NCBI RefSeq assembly: GCF_900101345.1
Contig: NZ_FMUX01000012.1
Coordinates: 1 to 64,000 of the forward strand
Length of the DNA: 64,000 nt
Direction of reading: 5' to 3'
Source: Desulfoluna spongiiphila
GTDB lineage: Bacteria; Desulfobacterota; Desulfobacteria; Desulfobacterales; Desulfolunaceae
Below are positions 52,185 through 60,839 of this stretch, piece after piece. Positions within the stretch are counted from its first letter, which is position 1. Each line of letters begins with the position of its first letter. Under the pieces are notes generated by a model. The model was given only the letters and a program-made list of their open reading frames with translations, did no database searches and was not told the origin of the DNA. Both the position numbers and the translations under genes were made by a program.

Positions 52185-53351
52185 TTAAAGGGCTGCGATG
52201 TAGATTTCGATGACGTCTTCAAGGGAAGGCCGTCTGGGGTTGGTGACGCCGCAGGCGTCTTTCTGGGCGTTCTCCGCCATGATGGGGAGATCTTCTTTTT
52301 TCACGCCCAGGGCGGTGAGGTTTTCGGGGATGCCGATGTCCCGGGAGAGGGTCTGAATGGCGGTGATGGCCAGTTCCGCTGCCTCACGGGTGGAGAGCCC
52401 TTCCACGTTTTCCCCCATGGCAATGGCGATATCCACGAACCGGTCGAGTCGGGCGATGAGGTTGTATCGGGAGACGTGGGGCAGCAAGATGGCGTTGCAC
52501 ACCCCGTGGGGGAGGTTGTAGAAGCCTCCGAGCTGGTGGGCCATGGCGTGGACATGGCCGAGGCTGGCGTTGTTGAAGGCCATGCCGGCCAGGTACTCGG
52601 CGTAGGCCATCTTGTCCCGGGCCTCGATGTCATCGCCGTTGGCCACCACCGGGCGGAGGTAGTCGGAGACCAGTTCGATGGCTTTAAGGGCGCAGGCGTC
52701 GGTGACGGGGGTGGCGATGGTTGAGACGTAGGCCTCCACGGCATGGGTCAGGGCGTCCATGCCCGTGGCCGCGGTGAGGGAAGAGGGCATGCCTACCATG
52801 AGAAGGGGGTCGTTGATGGCGATGGCCGGGGTCACGCGCCAGTCCACGATGGCCATCTTCACCTTGCGCGAGGTGTCGGTGATGATGCAGAACCGGGTCA
52901 TCTCGCTGGCCGTACCGGCCGTGGTGTTGATGGCGATGAAGGGGGGCATGGCCTGTGTGGACTGATCCACCCCTTCGTAATCATGGATGGTCCCGCCGTT
53001 GGTTGCGACGATGCCGATGCCCTTGCCGCAGTCGTGGGGGCTGCCTCCGCCCAGGGTGATGATCATGTCACAGCCGCTCTCTTTGAACACAGCCACGCCG
53101 TCGGCCACGTTTTTATCCGTGGGGTTCGGCACGGTCTCGTCAAAGACAACGACCTCGCAGCCGGTGTCGTCTTTGATCAGGTCTGCGATCTGTGCGGTGA
53201 GACCGGCGTCTGTGATCCCCTTGTCCGTGACCAGCAGGGGCTTTTTGGCTCCCAGGGTTTTGATCTGCTCCCCGAGCTGCTTATGGGAACCAACGCCCAT
53301 GAGGGTGACGGTGGGAATATAAAATCCGTAGACTGCTTCTGCGTGTGTCAT
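52185..53351 (-). CDS. iron-containing alcohol dehydrogenase (388 aa)
   Basis: A Fe-ADH of the type abundant in sulfate reducers. NAD-binding motif GGGSPHDCGKG, the TTAGTASEMTRF loop, metal ligands Asp and His in TGMDALTHAVEA, and His residues in MAHQLGGFYNLPHGV are all present. It probably oxidises ethanol or similar alcohols with NAD in the cytoplasm. AAAGGAG precedes the ATG at 8 bases. A near-perfect sigma-54 promoter lies about 85 bases upstream. It is a paralogue of the enzyme at 47939-49081, but the two differ clearly (GGGSPHDCGKG versus GGGSPMDAAKG). Confidence 0.92.
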   Translation of the reverse strand: MTHAEAVYGFYIPTVTLMGVGSHKQLGEQIKTLGAKKPLLVTDKGITDAGLTAQIADLIKDDTGCEVVVFDETVPNPTDKNVADGVAVFKESGCDMIITLGGGSPHDCGKGIGIVATNGGTIHDYEGVDQSTQAMPPFIAINTTAGTASEMTRFCIITDTSRKVKMAIVDWRVTPAIAINDPLLMVGMPSSLTAATGMDALTHAVEAYVSTIATPVTDACALKAIELVSDYLRPVVANGDDIEARDKMAYAEYLAGMAFNNASLGHVHAMAHQLGGFYNLPHGVCNAILLPHVSRYNLIARLDRFVDIAIAMGENVEGLSTREAAELAITAIQTLSRDIGIPENLTALGVKKEDLPIMAENAQKDACGVTNPRRPSLEDVIEIYIAAL

Positions 53352-53686
53352 GGTGGTTACTCCTTTGGGTATGATGTGACGATGACAGTTGAATGCTTGT
53401 TTTCAACCCACGCCGTGCGTGTTGGTATGCAGGAACTGCAAAAGAAGGGCCAGGGGCGATGTGTTTTTATTTTTCAGGTGGCTGCACCGGCCCGGTGTGA
53501 CGCACAATGGCATGAATTAATATGTCAATATATTTATGTGGGGCGCTTTTTGTTGCATGGGAATAGAGGGCAACCGAGGGGGGCTCCGGTGAGGGAAAGG
53601 AGGTGGCCTGGGTCATAGTGACCCGCCTGGATACGGTTCGTGGGACAGTTTGATACGGTTGGGAGACGAAGGGGGGGGCATGCCTC
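53352..53686. other. intergenic region with sigma-54 promoter
   Basis: The 335 bp between two minus-strand genes hold the sigma-54 promoter match at 53437-53452. No gene was recognised; a short minus-strand frame across 53467-53727 overlaps the dctP-type gene end and lacks support. Confidence 0.5.
53437..53452 (-). promoter_or_regulatory. sigma-54 (RpoN) promoter upstream of alcohol dehydrogenase
   Basis: Read on the minus strand the site is TGGCCC-TTCTT-TTGCA. It matches the consensus TGGCAC-N5-TTGCA at 10 of 11 positions, with correct GG-to-GC spacing. It lies about 85 bases before the ATG at 53351. A sigma-54 activator is encoded 2 kb away at 50295-51644. Confidence 0.75.
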
Positions 53687-54781
53687 TCAGTTTGCGTCGG
53701 GATCTTTTGCCATGCCTTCTCCCACAATGGATTCCATCTTTTCCAGGATGCGCCTGGCCTCCATTTTAGGAATCAAGGGGCTTACCTCCTTGACCCAGAG
53801 TTGTTTGATTTTACCAACCTCGGGGAGCTTCAGCCAGGTGTCGACTTCCTCTTTTCGGGCAAAGGCAACGACGCAACCGGCCGCTCTCTGGGCGGCTACC
53901 GTTTCATTGAGCATGGGGTGATAGAGGGCGGCGAAGTGGCGTTTGGAGTTGGCCGATGCGGTGCGGATGATCTCCTGGACCTCCCGGGGCAAGCGATTCC
54001 ACGTGTCGATGTTGATGGTAACATGGAAGGGGACGGGGTTCCAGAACTCTTTGAATACCAGGATGTTGGGGGCCACGTTGTCGAGCCCCACGCGATGGAT
54101 GGCGTCGATGTTGGTGTAGATCCCCTCAAGGGCGTTGGTTTTAAGGGCCATGTAGGTATCCGCCCAGGGCAGGGAGACGGGGATGGCACCGGCACCTTCC
54201 AGAACCTTGAGGAGCCAGCGGCTGGAAGCTCGCACCCTGCGGTGCCTGAAGTCGGCAAGGGAGGAAACGGGCTCGGTAAAGGCCCCTGCAATGGGAAGCA
54301 CGGAATAGGTGTAGACGATTTTCTGGCGGTACTTCAGGAACTCGGCGTTGAGCTGGGGGATTTCATCGTAGATGGTGTCGTAGACCCACATCCGGTTGGC
54401 GTAGTCGGAAGGGCCCTGCTGAAAGAGGGTGATGGCGCCGTTGATGACCAGGCGGCTGGGGTAGTAGTTGATGTTGACGTGCCCCATGTCCACGGTGCCG
54501 TCTTTGACCCCTTCCAGGATCTCTTTGTCTTTGAGATAGGATTGTTCCCAGAAGACCCTGATGTGAATTTTTCCCTTGCCCAGGCGTTCCACCTCATCGA
54601 CAAAGGCTTTTTCGGCCATGCCGCGCAGGCCCACCGGTGCCGTGTTGGTGGCGTAGGTCAGGGTGACGGCCCCTTCCCCTGCGCAGGGAAAGGGGCGTCC
54701 GAAGGCCATGGCGAGAAGGATGAGGATACCCGTCGCGACCTGTCGTGTCGAAATTTTTTTTGCGTTGAAAAAAGGCTTCAT
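53687..54781 (-). CDS. dctP: TRAP transporter solute receptor, DctP family (364 aa)
   Basis: ATG 54781 behind GGAG gives a signal peptide (about 31 residues, ATGILILLAMAFGRPFPCAG). The mature part has DctP features: LTYATNTAPVGLRGMAEKAFVDEVERLGKGKIHI, a RRVRASSRW segment near residue 180 for the substrate carboxylate Arg, and NIDAIHRVGLDNVAPNI. It would bind a carboxylic acid in the periplasm. No DctQ or DctM membrane genes are nearby in the window, so its transporter partners must be elsewhere or it is an orphan sensor. It is divergent from a dicarboxylate/glutamate symporter gene. Confidence 0.85.
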   Translation of the reverse strand: MKPFFNAKKISTRQVATGILILLAMAFGRPFPCAGEGAVTLTYATNTAPVGLRGMAEKAFVDEVERLGKGKIHIRVFWEQSYLKDKEILEGVKDGTVDMGHVNINYYPSRLVINGAITLFQQGPSDYANRMWVYDTIYDEIPQLNAEFLKYRQKIVYTYSVLPIAGAFTEPVSSLADFRHRRVRASSRWLLKVLEGAGAIPVSLPWADTYMALKTNALEGIYTNIDAIHRVGLDNVAPNILVFKEFWNPVPFHVTINIDTWNRLPREVQEIIRTASANSKRHFAALYHPMLNETVAAQRAAGCVVAFARKEEVDTWLKLPEVGKIKQLWVKEVSPLIPKMEARRILEKMESIVGEGMAKDPDAN

Positions 54782-55359
54782 GGTACGGCTCCATGTGGTG
54801 GTCATAAACGCCCGGATTCCCACGACCGGGCATTTACTATAATAGATCCGCATTGTCATCACACCTTCTTTTTCAGCCCCACGGATGTTTTCTATTCCAC
54901 GGACCCTCAAGGTAGGCGATACCCACCCCGGGTGTCCATTGGGGAAACCCCTAAAATGCCTGGGGTATTCCCCTATTTTGTTGATAATATACATTTTTTA
55001 TGAAGTTCATCAGTTTTTGCTTGCAATCATTTGCCATTCGGATAATGATTTTTCTGTCATCACATTTTCCATCCCACAGCGCATCAGAAGAATTTCCCAC
55101 GCGCCCTTAAGGCGCTTCGATGCGAATCGGGCTTGCCACAGGCCGTCATTGATCGAACGGGCTTTACGGGCAGCGCCCTGGTTTCCTCATTCCATACGTT
55201 TGTTGTGTTCGTGCCTGTCCAGCCTGGCGGCATTGCTGTTTATTCCGGCCATGCCGCGGCAGCGAAGCCGGTCCACGGCTTCCGGCACGGGGTTTCGGCC
55301 TGCACCGCCGAAGGCATCCTGTCGCTTTGCGATTTATTACACCCTTAGGAGATGAAGAC
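54782..55359. other. intergenic region between divergent dctP-type and symporter genes
   Basis: No gene recognised in 578 bp. No clear sigma-54 match was found. Short frames here have no ribosome-binding site. Confidence 0.4.
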
Positions 55360-56595
55360 GTGAAATTGAAATTGTATCACAAAATTATCATTGGTCTGGT
55401 TGCCGGTTTTCTTGCCGGGATCCTGTTGGGAGAGAAAGCCGAATACCTGAAGCCCATCGGGGATATCTTCATCCGGTGCCTCCGGCTCATCGTGGTTCCC
55501 CTGATCCTGTCCACCCTCGTCACCGGCGTTACCAGTGCCGGGGACCCCAAGAAGATCGGCTCCCTGGGGATAAAAACCGTTACCTACTTCATTGTGACCA
55601 CTTTTTTTGCCGTTGTCATCGGCCTGGTGGTGGCCAACGTCTTCCAGCCGGGCGCGGGACTCGCCCTGGGTGAGGTGACCAGCGTTGCCCGGCCCGACAA
55701 GGTCTCTCCCATGCAGATGATTGTCAACATGGTCCCCTTGAACCCTGCCGAAGCCCTTGCCAAAGGCAACGTCCTTCAGATCATCATTTTTGCCCTTCTC
55801 TTCGGGGGCGCCCTCTCCCTTGCCGGTGACAAGGGCAAGCCCGTGGCCGACTTTTTTGCGGCCCTGGCCGAGGTGATGTTCAAACTCTCCGACATCGTGA
55901 TCCGCATGGCCCCTTACGGGGTGTTTGCCCTCATCGCCTGGACTTCCGGAAAGTTCGGCCTGGCGATCCTCATGCCCATGGGCAAGCTGATCGTGGCCAC
56001 CCTCATCGCAAGTACCCTCCACGTGCTCATCGTCTATACCGGCGCCGTGAAGTTCCTGGCGCGGGTCAGCCCCATCCACTACTTCAAAAAGGTGTTTGAA
56101 CCGGCCCTTGTGGGGCTGAGTACCTGCAGCGCTGCTGCGGCCTTTCCCTTTACCATGCGTGCCCAGAAGCAGCTCGGGGTTCCTGAGCGTGTCTCCGGGT
56201 TTACCCTGCCCATGGCCCTGACCATCAACATGGACGGCACCGCCCTCTACCAGGCCGTCGGCGCCGTGTTCGTGGCCAACATCTACGGGGTGGATCTCTC
56301 CATCGCCCAGCAGGCGACCATCGTCATGACCGCTGTGCTGGCCTCCATCGGCACGGCAAGTATCCCGGGCGGCGGTCTTATCATGCTGACCCTGGTGCTC
56401 GAATCCGTGGGACTTCCCCTGGAAGGTATCGCCATCGTGGCGGGTATCGACCGAATTCTCGATATGTTCCGCACCACCACCAACATCTTCGGGGACAACT
56501 CCTCCGGCCTTGTGGTGGCGGCCCTTGAAAAGGATCTCGACCGCGAGATCGCCTCTACCCCCTTAAGCGAGATGGAGGTCGAAGAAGCCGTGTAG
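55360..56595 (+). CDS. dicarboxylate/glutamate:cation symporter, DctA/GltP family (411 aa)
   Basis: A DAACS-family transporter with about eight helices and two re-entrant loops. Signature segments are SAAAAFPFTMRAQKQLG (first serine-rich loop), LPMALTINMDGTALYQAVGAVF (with the NMDGT cation motif), SIGTASIPGGGLIMLTLVLESVGLP (second loop) and DRILDMFRTTTNIFGDNSSG. It imports C4-dicarboxylates or acidic amino acids with protons or sodium. GTG at 55360 is the likely start, with AGGAGAT upstream. The gene is transcribed alone and ends at a strong terminator. Confidence 0.9.
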   Translation: MKLKLYHKIIIGLVAGFLAGILLGEKAEYLKPIGDIFIRCLRLIVVPLILSTLVTGVTSAGDPKKIGSLGIKTVTYFIVTTFFAVVIGLVVANVFQPGAGLALGEVTSVARPDKVSPMQMIVNMVPLNPAEALAKGNVLQIIIFALLFGGALSLAGDKGKPVADFFAALAEVMFKLSDIVIRMAPYGVFALIAWTSGKFGLAILMPMGKLIVATLIASTLHVLIVYTGAVKFLARVSPIHYFKKVFEPALVGLSTCSAAAAFPFTMRAQKQLGVPERVSGFTLPMALTINMDGTALYQAVGAVFVANIYGVDLSIAQQATIVMTAVLASIGTASIPGGGLIMLTLVLESVGLPLEGIAIVAGIDRILDMFRTTTNIFGDNSSGLVVAALEKDLDREIASTPLSEMEVEEAV

Positions 56596-56946
56596 CGGCT
56601 GATTGATCTTTCACCTTCAAAGCCCTTTGGTTGCGTGATGCAACCAAAGGGCTTTTTTTATGGGGACGGCTTTCTGGTGAGACCTGGGCCGTTTACGGAT
56701 CCTTCCTCTTTTTCGAAGAGTATCCTTCTGGTTTTATGGTATAATGGCATAGCATGAAAACAAACCGTCACACGTCTCGCTTCGCCCCGTTTCGTTTACT
56801 GCTTTTCTCTCCTTTTTTCATATTCCTTCCCGACAGGTTTCCGTTCTTGAAGTGGCGATGAACCATCCACCGGCCTGCCGGAGGTTCCCGGCCAAGGGCC
56901 GCGTGCATCCCGGAGAGGCCGAGAGGCGATCCGAAAAGGAGGGTAT
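56596..56946. other. intergenic region after symporter gene
   Basis: The 351 bp contain the symporter terminator and then no recognised gene until the small protein at 56947. TATAAT occurs at about 56739 and could be part of a promoter. Confidence 0.45.
56619..56659 (+). terminator. intrinsic terminator of symporter gene
   Basis: AAGCCCTTTGGTTGC and GCAACCAAAGGGCTT form a perfect 15-bp stem followed by TTTTTTT, about 25 bases after the stop codon. Confidence 0.92.
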
Positions 56947-57210
56947 ATGTTCAACAGCAAGGATATCTGTGACAGGATTCGGAGCTTTTATCCGGATTCC
57001 GGCGAGTGCGGCAAAGACCTGCGCATCACCTACGACAAAGACGAACACGCCTGGGTGGTGGAAGCCTCGGGCTGGAAACGGCCCATGAAGACCTTTGTGG
57101 ACGAAGCGGATGTGGACGCCTGCCTTTCCCGGGGTCACTGCGTGGGCCTGAGCTTTCAGGTGGGGCAGATGCGGGCCAACGCCGGGGGTGGCAATATCGA
57201 TGAGGCATGA
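56947..57210 (+). CDS. small hypothetical protein (87 aa)
   Basis: A strong ribosome-binding site (AAAGGAGGG, 5 bases before the ATG) supports this gene. The product is a small acidic soluble protein (FNSKDICDRIRSFYPDSG, AWVVEASGWKRPMKTFVDE) with three Cys and no membrane segment. The family is not recognised. It lies alone between the symporter and the convergent aap operon. Confidence 0.7.
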   Translation: MFNSKDICDRIRSFYPDSGECGKDLRITYDKDEHAWVVEASGWKRPMKTFVDEADVDACLSRGHCVGLSFQVGQMRANAGGGNIDEA

Positions 57211-57382
57211 CGGACGGGCAGGTCCTTTTCGTCATGCAGGTGTTTTATAACAATGTGGGGGTGCCTTTACGCCTGACACATGACTTGCAGACGCAAGGTG
57301 CGTCGGGAAGGCATCTCTGCGTCGTATGGGCAACGCAGCGTTACCGGCGGCACATGGTGCCGCCGGAGTTGTTTTTGCCCTG

Positions 57383-58126
57383 TCACTGGGTAAGGATCTG
57401 GCTGAGGAAGAGCTGGGTGCGATCAAAGGTGGGGTTGGTGAAGAAGTCCTGGGGGGGCGCTTCTTCGATGATTTCCCCTGCGTCCATGAAGATGACCCGG
57501 TCGGCCACGGTGCGGGCAAAACCCATTTCGTGGGTGACGCAGATCATGGTCATGCCCTCTTCGGCAAGCTCGGTCATGACATCCAGGACCTCCTTGATCA
57601 TTTCCGGGTCCAGGGCGCTGGTGGGCTCGTCAAAGAGCATGATGCGCGGATTCATGCACAGGGCCCGTGCAATGGCGGCCCGTTGCTGCTGACCGCCGGA
57701 GAGCTGGCCGGGGTACTTGTGGGCCTGGGAGTCGATGTGGACCCGGGCCAGAAAGTCCATGGCCATTTTTTTTGCCTTTTTCTCCGGCATCTGGCGCACC
57801 CAGGTGGGGGCCAGGGTGAGGTTCTCCAGAATGGTGAGATGGGGAAAGAGGTTGAACCCCTGAAAGACCATGCCTACGTTTTTGCGGATGTCCGTGACGT
57901 TTTTCAGGTCCCGGGTGAGTTCGGTTCCTTCCACGACAATGGTGCCCTGCTGGTGTTCTTCCAGCCGGTTGATGCAGCGGATCAGGGTGGACTTGCCGGA
58001 CCCGGAAGGACCGCAGATGACGATGCGCTCTCCCTGGTGGACGCTTAAGTTGATGTGCTTGAGTACGTGGAAGTGGCCGTACCACTTGTTGAGGTCGTGT
58101 ATCTCAATGACGGTGTCTTGAGTCAT
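57383..58126 (-). CDS. aapP: polar amino acid ABC transporter ATP-binding protein
   Basis: A 247-residue ABC ATPase of the GlnQ/AapP type. Walker A is GPSGSGKST, the Q-loop VFQGFNLFPH, the signature LSGGQQQRAAIARAL, Walker B IMLFDEPTSALDPE and the switch His in CVTHEMGFAR. It powers import through the AapQ-AapM channel from the cytoplasmic side. ATG 58126 follows AGGGG. It is the last gene of the aapQ-aapM-aapP unit, 16 bases after aapM. Confidence 0.93.
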   Translation of the reverse strand: MTQDTVIEIHDLNKWYGHFHVLKHINLSVHQGERIVICGPSGSGKSTLIRCINRLEEHQQGTIVVEGTELTRDLKNVTDIRKNVGMVFQGFNLFPHLTILENLTLAPTWVRQMPEKKAKKMAMDFLARVHIDSQAHKYPGQLSGGQQQRAAIARALCMNPRIMLFDEPTSALDPEMIKEVLDVMTELAEEGMTMICVTHEMGFARTVADRVIFMDAGEIIEEAPPQDFFTNPTFDRTQLFLSQILTQ

Positions 58127-58142
58127 GGCAAATGCCCCTTTG

Positions 58143-59252
58143 CTACCAGGCGTTGTGTTTTTCAATGGATCGTCCGTATCGGCTGATGGAGAAGCAGATT
58201 ACCCAGTAGACCAGGGCGCAGAAGACATAGGCTTCGGCTTCGTATCCGAGCCATTCGGGGTCCTGGGTGGAGGCTTTGATCATGCCGAGAAAATCGAGCA
58301 GGCCCACGATGATCACAAGGGAGGTATCCTTGAACAGGGCCACGCAGCGCCCGATGATGGATGGAATGACGTGCTTCAATGCCTGGGGCAGGACGATGAG
58401 GCGGGTGGCCTGCCACTTGGTGAGGCCCGTGGAGACGGCGGCTTCCATCTGTCCGGGGGGGATGGCCTGGAGGCCGCCACGGATCACTTCGGCGATGTAG
58501 GCCGAGGAGAAGAGGATTACGCCGATCTGGACCCTTAAGAGGTTGTTGATGGTCACTCCTTCGGGAAGGAAGAGGGGAAGCATCACCGAGGCCATGAAGA
58601 GGATAGTGATAAGAGGGACGCCCCTTATCAGCTCGATGATTCCCACGCACATGGCTTTGACCCCGGCCATCTCGGAGCGCCGTCCCAGGGCCAGGAGCAT
58701 GCCCAGGGGAAGGGAAAAGAGAATCCCCACCACAGCCAGGCCCATGCTGAGCATGAGGCCCCCCCAGAGGGACTGGTCCACATGGGCGAGGCCCATGCCG
58801 CCGTTGATGATCCAGAAGACAGGCAGGGGCAGGGAGAACCAGAGGATAGCCAGGGTGCGGGCGCTCACCAGCCGGAAGAGGGTGAGGAGCACCACGGCCA
58901 TGAGAAGCACAAGGGAGGCCACCGGCCGCCAGAGATGTTCTCCGGGGTAGATGCCCACCATGAGGACACGGAATTTTTCCACCACAAAGGCCCAGCAGGC
59001 CCCTTCCCGGGCCGTGCCGCAGGCGGCTCCCGGGACCCAGGACGCCTTGACCAGCGCCCAGGAGAGAAGGGCGGGGATGGTTTTAAACAGCAAGAGAAGG
59101 GCCAGGATCGTAAGGACCGAGTTGAGCTTGCCGTTGAACAGGTTCTGCCGTACCCAGCCGATGGGCCCGGCCACGTCCAGTGGCGGCGCCTCGTCCGGTT
59201 GCGGGGTGAATGTTTTTATCTTTTCTGCTTCTGCGGGTATCATAATCATCAC
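58143..59252 (-). CDS. aapM: polar amino acid ABC transporter permease
   Basis: This 369-residue HisM/AapM-type permease has an N-terminal extension with two or three extra helices and the core membrane domain in the C-terminal half. The EAA loop that contacts the ATPase is visible (QMEAAVSTGLTKWQATRLIVLPQALKHVIPS). AapM-like proteins are longer than GlnP, as here. It forms a heterodimer with AapQ. The gene lies 16 bases before aapP and 107 after aapQ, with a heptamer array in the gap. Confidence 0.92.
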   Translation of the reverse strand: MMIMIPAEAEKIKTFTPQPDEAPPLDVAGPIGWVRQNLFNGKLNSVLTILALLLLFKTIPALLSWALVKASWVPGAACGTAREGACWAFVVEKFRVLMVGIYPGEHLWRPVASLVLLMAVVLLTLFRLVSARTLAILWFSLPLPVFWIINGGMGLAHVDQSLWGGLMLSMGLAVVGILFSLPLGMLLALGRRSEMAGVKAMCVGIIELIRGVPLITILFMASVMLPLFLPEGVTINNLLRVQIGVILFSSAYIAEVIRGGLQAIPPGQMEAAVSTGLTKWQATRLIVLPQALKHVIPSIIGRCVALFKDTSLVIIVGLLDFLGMIKASTQDPEWLGYEAEAYVFCALVYWVICFSISRYGRSIEKHNAW

Positions 59253-59323
59253 TTCTTACTTTTTAGACATGCATATAAACGGAAACCAAAATGCATTGAC
59301 ACATCCGAGCCCGGGGCTATTTT

Positions 59324-59358
59324 CCCTTAGCCCTTAGCCCTTAGCCCTTAGCCCTTAC
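59324..59358. repeat. heptanucleotide array CCCTTAG
   Basis: Four perfect CCCTTAG units and a fifth CCCTTAC lie in the aapQ-aapM gap, ending 1 base from the aapQ stop codon. A similar arrangement abuts the DUF3820 stop at 44076. Confidence 0.85.
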
Positions 59359-59359
59359 A

Positions 59360-60520
59360 TTATCTCCCGATGAGCTGCACCCTTGCGTTGAGCCAGTTCA
59401 TGAACAGGGAGATGAGCAGGTTGATGCAGAGGTAGACGGACATCCACATGACGATGATCTCGATGGCCTGGTCATTCTGGCCGATGATGGTTCCCCCCAC
59501 GGAGACCATGTCCGGGTAGCCGATGGCCACGGCCAGGGAGCTGTTTTTCACGAGGCTGGCGTAGTCGTTGGTGGTGGAGGGGATGGTGACCCGCAAGGCC
59601 TGGGGCAGGATCACCCGGCGCATGATGAGGCCCTCGGGAAGGCCCAGGGCGTGGGCAGCGTCCAGTTGCCCTTTGGCAACGGACTGGATGCCGCTTCGAA
59701 CGTTTTCCGCGATGAAGGCGGCGGTGTAGAGGACAAGGCCGATGAGCAGGGCGCAGAATTCGGGTCGGATGACGGAGCCGCCCTTGAAGTTGAACCCTTT
59801 GAGCACGGGCAGTTCCAGGCTGGCCGGCAGGCCCAGGAGCAGGGCGGCAAGAAGGGGAAGGCCCAAGGTCAGGACCAGACCGATGCGTATGGACGGCAGG
59901 GCGCGTCCGGTCTCTTTTCGTCTTTTCGTTCCCTTGCGGTGGACGATAACCGAGATGACAAGGCCCAGGACCAAAGCGGCCGGGATGAACCAGAAACCGC
60001 TTTCCGGCAGGATCTTGGGAAAGTAGATGCCCCGGTTGTTGAGAAAGAGTCCCACGCCCCAGTGCAGGCTCCTGCGCGGGGAGGGCAGGGCCGCAAGGAC
60101 CACCCCGTAGGTGAAAAAGAGGATCAGCAGGAGGGGGATGTTTCGAAGCACCTCCACGTAGATCTCCGCGAGCCGTGCCACGAGCCAGTTGCTCGACACC
60201 CGTGCCACGCCCACCACCACCCCGATGAGGGTGGCCAGCACGATGCTGACGGCGGAGACGTACAGGGTGTTTAAGACTCCGATGAAGAAGGCGTAGCCGT
60301 ACGTGTCGGCGGGGGTGTACGGCATCAGGGCGTCGCTGATGGGCATGCCCGCTTCATAGGCCAGGAAGCCGAATCCGGAGGCGATATTCCGCGACGCAAG
60401 GTTTGCCTGGGTGTTCACAAAAAGAAGGTGGCAGAACCAGAGAATCCCTCCCATGACAAGGAGTTGCACGAGAAGGGTCCGGCCCTGGGCCTTTGTAAAG
60501 GAGAGCTGTGGTTGTTTCAT
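59360..60520 (-). CDS. aapQ: polar amino acid ABC transporter permease
   Basis: This 386-residue AapQ-type permease has a long periplasmic insertion between its first helices (ASPRRSLHWGVGLFLNNRG) and the EAA loop QLDAAHALGLPEGLIMRRVILPQALRVTIPS. About eight helices are visible. ATG 60520 gives the usual AapQ start (KQPQLSFTKAQG); the frame stays open further upstream but without family features. It pairs with AapM to form the channel. Its stop codon abuts the CCCTTAG array. Confidence 0.9.
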   Translation of the reverse strand: MKQPQLSFTKAQGRTLLVQLLVMGGILWFCHLLFVNTQANLASRNIASGFGFLAYEAGMPISDALMPYTPADTYGYAFFIGVLNTLYVSAVSIVLATLIGVVVGVARVSSNWLVARLAEIYVEVLRNIPLLLILFFTYGVVLAALPSPRRSLHWGVGLFLNNRGIYFPKILPESGFWFIPAALVLGLVISVIVHRKGTKRRKETGRALPSIRIGLVLTLGLPLLAALLLGLPASLELPVLKGFNFKGGSVIRPEFCALLIGLVLYTAAFIAENVRSGIQSVAKGQLDAAHALGLPEGLIMRRVILPQALRVTIPSTTNDYASLVKNSSLAVAIGYPDMVSVGGTIIGQNDQAIEIIVMWMSVYLCINLLISLFMNWLNARVQLIGR

Positions 60521-60839
60521 GTAAATGACATCTTTGTACGATGGTGGTGGCTGTCGCCGGGCGAGAAAGAGCCGGTTTCGTCTCTGCCGTAACCCGCAAG
60601 CCTCCGGTAAACAGATACCGGAGGCTTTGTTGATCAAGAGTGTTGCCTGCACGTTGAGATAGAGCTGTCAGGTCAGGGACTGCGGAAGCATAGCCACCTC
60701 ATTCACGCAGGGCGCGCGAAGGGCGAAACCCAGGGTGACTATGGCCGGAGAAAGCTGACACAGCCCTTTCCGGCCTATGATTCCTGTCCGCGGACGTTAC
60801 ATAAAGGTGCAGATGCGCAACGGGGGCTCGCAAGGTCCC
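60521..60839. other. intergenic region between aapJ and aapQ
   Basis: In 319 bp the only clear signal is the hairpin at 60598-60628. No gene is supported. Confidence 0.5.
60598..60628 (-). terminator. attenuating hairpin between aapJ and aapQ
   Basis: AAGCCTCCGGTA and TACCGGAGGCTT form a perfect 12-bp stem with a 6-base loop. It lies between the receptor gene and the permease genes on the same strand. Partial termination would make more receptor than channel, as is common for ABC importers. Confidence 0.7.
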
